DNA from: an uncultured Kouleothrix sp.
GTDB taxonomy: Bacteria > Chloroflexota > Chloroflexia > Chloroflexales > Roseiflexaceae
Assembly (NCBI GenBank): GCA_937858455.1
Contig: CALLYN010000730.1
Coordinates: 1 to 6,319 of the forward strand
Length of the DNA stretch: 6,319 nucleotides
Direction of reading: 5' to 3'
The translations under genes were made by a program, and so were the position numbers. The notes beneath the pieces are model-generated. The model had not been told where the DNA came from. It ran no database searches and worked only from the letters and a program-made list of their open reading frames with translations. Numbering within the stretch: the first letter of the stretch is position 1; every line of letters begins with the position of its first letter. Shown here piece by piece: positions 5,498 through 6,319 of this stretch.

Positions 5498-5506
5498 ATT
5501 ATAGCA
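5498..5506 (-). promoter_or_regulatory. Consensus extended -10 promoter of the cupin gene
   Basis: Read on the minus strand, TGC-TATAAT is a perfect extended -10 (hexamer 5503-5498). Transcription would begin near 5491, giving a leader of about 45 nt that carries the ribosome binding site. No -35 is seen at normal spacing. A TTGATG at 5522-5517 is only 13 bp away and overlaps the T-tract of the upstream terminator. Confidence 0.65.
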
Positions 5507-5521
5507 GAGAACCGGGCATCA

Positions 5522-5567
5522 AAAACCGAGAGCCGGGCGCCGCGAGGCGCGCCCGGCTCTCGGTTTT
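5522..5567 (-). terminator. Bidirectional intrinsic terminator after the E2 gene
   Basis: The arms 5522-5540 and 5549-5567 form a perfect 19-bp stem with an 8-base loop. The outermost four pairs are A-T on the left and T-A on the right, so a run of T follows the GC-rich stem on either strand; on the minus strand the run is five T. It lies 16 bp beyond the stop codon of the acyltransferase gene and just before the cupin promoter, insulating the two minus-strand units. Confidence 0.9.
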
Positions 5568-5583
5568 CGGTTCGCCGCGTGCG

Positions 5584-6319
5584 CTATACCAGCAGGCTCA
5601 TCGGCGCCTCGAGCAGCTTGCGCAGCTCGGCCAGGTACTGCGCCGCCACCGCACCATCGACAATCCGGTGGTCGGCGCTGAGGGTCACATTCATCACCTC
5701 GCCCACCACGATCTGGCCGCCGCGCACCACCGGCACCTGGCGCACCGCGCCAACCGCCAGCGAGGCCGCCTGCGGCGCGGTGATGATCGAGCCAAACTCG
5801 ACCACGCCATACATGCCCAGGTTGGTCACTTGGAAGGTCGCGCCCTCGAGCTCGTTCTGCTTGATCTTGCCCTCGCGCGCGCGGCCGGCCATGTCTTTCA
5901 CTTCGGCGGCGATCGTGCCGATGCTCTTTTTGTCGGCGTCCTTGATCACCGGCGCGATCAGGCCATCGTCCAGCGCCACCGCCACGCTCACGTGCACGCC
6001 GCTGTGCTTCACAATCCCGGCCTGGCCATCGCCGGTGGTGGCGAAGCTGGTATTCACCGCCGGCAGCTTCACCAGCGCCTTCGCGGCAGCCTTCACCACC
6101 AGGTCGTTCACCGACACCTTGACATCGGCCGCCCCGCTGTCGTTGATCTGTTTGCGCAGCTGCATGGCCGCGCCCATGTCGATCTCGACCGTGACGTAGA
6201 TATGCGGCACGCCCGGCTTCGACTCGCTCATTGCCCGCGCGATCGCGCGGCGCATGCGCCCAAGCGGCTCGGCGGCTGCGTTTGGCGCGGGCGCCTGTGG
6301 CTGCGGCGCCGGGGCCGCT
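5584..6319 (-). CDS. 2-oxo acid dehydrogenase E2 (dihydrolipoamide acyltransferase), C-terminal part
   Basis: About 244 residues are visible; the gene enters from the right edge, so the lipoyl and subunit-binding domains are missing. The protein is the core of a pyruvate-, 2-oxoglutarate- or branched-chain 2-oxo acid dehydrogenase complex and transfers the acyl group from lipoyl-lysine to CoA. The visible part begins with an Ala/Pro/Gln linker (residues 1-20 of the fragment). Then come R21-M-R-R-A-I-A-R-A-M and V-P-H-I-Y-V-T-V-E-I-D-M, the usual start of the catalytic domain. The active-site motif S-A-D-H217-R-I-V-D221-G is intact, as is the closing L-L-E-A-P. An internal ATG at 6255 is not the start, because the frame continues upstream through the linker. 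A terminator follows the stop by 16 bp. Which complex it serves cannot be decided without the E1 neighbours. Confidence 0.92.
   Translation of the reverse strand, partial: AAPAPQPQAPAPNAAAEPLGRMRRAIARAMSESKPGVPHIYVTVEIDMGAAMQLRKQINDSGAADVKVSVNDLVVKAAAKALVKLPAVNTSFATTGDGQAGIVKHSGVHVSVAVALDDGLIAPVIKDADKKSIGTIAAEVKDMAGRAREGKIKQNELEGATFQVTNLGMYGVVEFGSIITAPQAASLAVGAVRQVPVVRGGQIVVGEVMNVTLSADHRIVDGAVAAQYLAELRKLLEAPMSLLV

Noticed and set aside
5411..6199. A 262-codon plus-strand frame across the cupin start and E2 gene
   Set aside because: It is antisense to an E2 domain with intact catalytic motif and crosses a terminator and promoter; Ser/Thr/Ala-rich shadow composition.

Overview
The window is GC-rich (roughly two thirds G+C by eye) bacterial chromosome. 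Gene content and protein style (YfiT-type DinB protein, MOP flippase, Glu/Leu/Phe/Val dehydrogenase, YraN, RmlC-like cupin, E2 acyltransferase) fit a filamentous Chloroflexota (Roseiflexus/Kouleothrix-like) best. That placement is an inference from recalled family resemblance, not from a search.

Layout. The left edge (1-151, minus strand) holds the first ~50 codons of a gene reading out of the window. Its N-terminus carries an HD-type motif resembling the start of CRISPR type III Cas10 proteins, but the metal-site signature is degenerate. A divergent intergenic region (152-407) contains a 75-bp palindromic element and an extended -10 promoter. Five plus-strand genes follow: a YfiT/BstA-like DinB-superfamily metalloprotein (408-884), a polytopic oligosaccharide flippase (918-2501), a small two-helix membrane protein (2576-2977), a glutamate dehydrogenase (3082-4335) and a YraN/UPF0102 nuclease-like protein (4360-4734). 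A convergent spacer (4735-4885) holds two adjacent strong hairpins. Two minus-strand genes close the window: an RmlC-like cupin (4886-5446) with its own promoter, and the C-terminal part of a 2-oxo acid dehydrogenase E2 acyltransferase (5584 to beyond 6319). A bidirectional terminator at 5522-5567 separates these two.

How the genes relate. There is no single obvious pathway. The flippase and the sugar-epimerase-like cupin could both serve surface glycan production, but they are on opposite strands and not contiguous. Glutamate dehydrogenase and yraN are 24 bp apart and probably co-transcribed. The other plus-strand genes appear to have individual promoters.

Most interesting signals. Four promoters share the same extended -10 core, TGC-TATAAT or a close variant. 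Two of these lie only 5-8 nt before an ATG that has no ribosome binding site, which suggests leaderless mRNAs. Several palindromes are capped by a C-GAA-G mini-hairpin and may be dispersed repeats. I did not find a convincing complete novel system. The truncated Cas10-like gene at the left edge is the best reason to look at flanking sequence.
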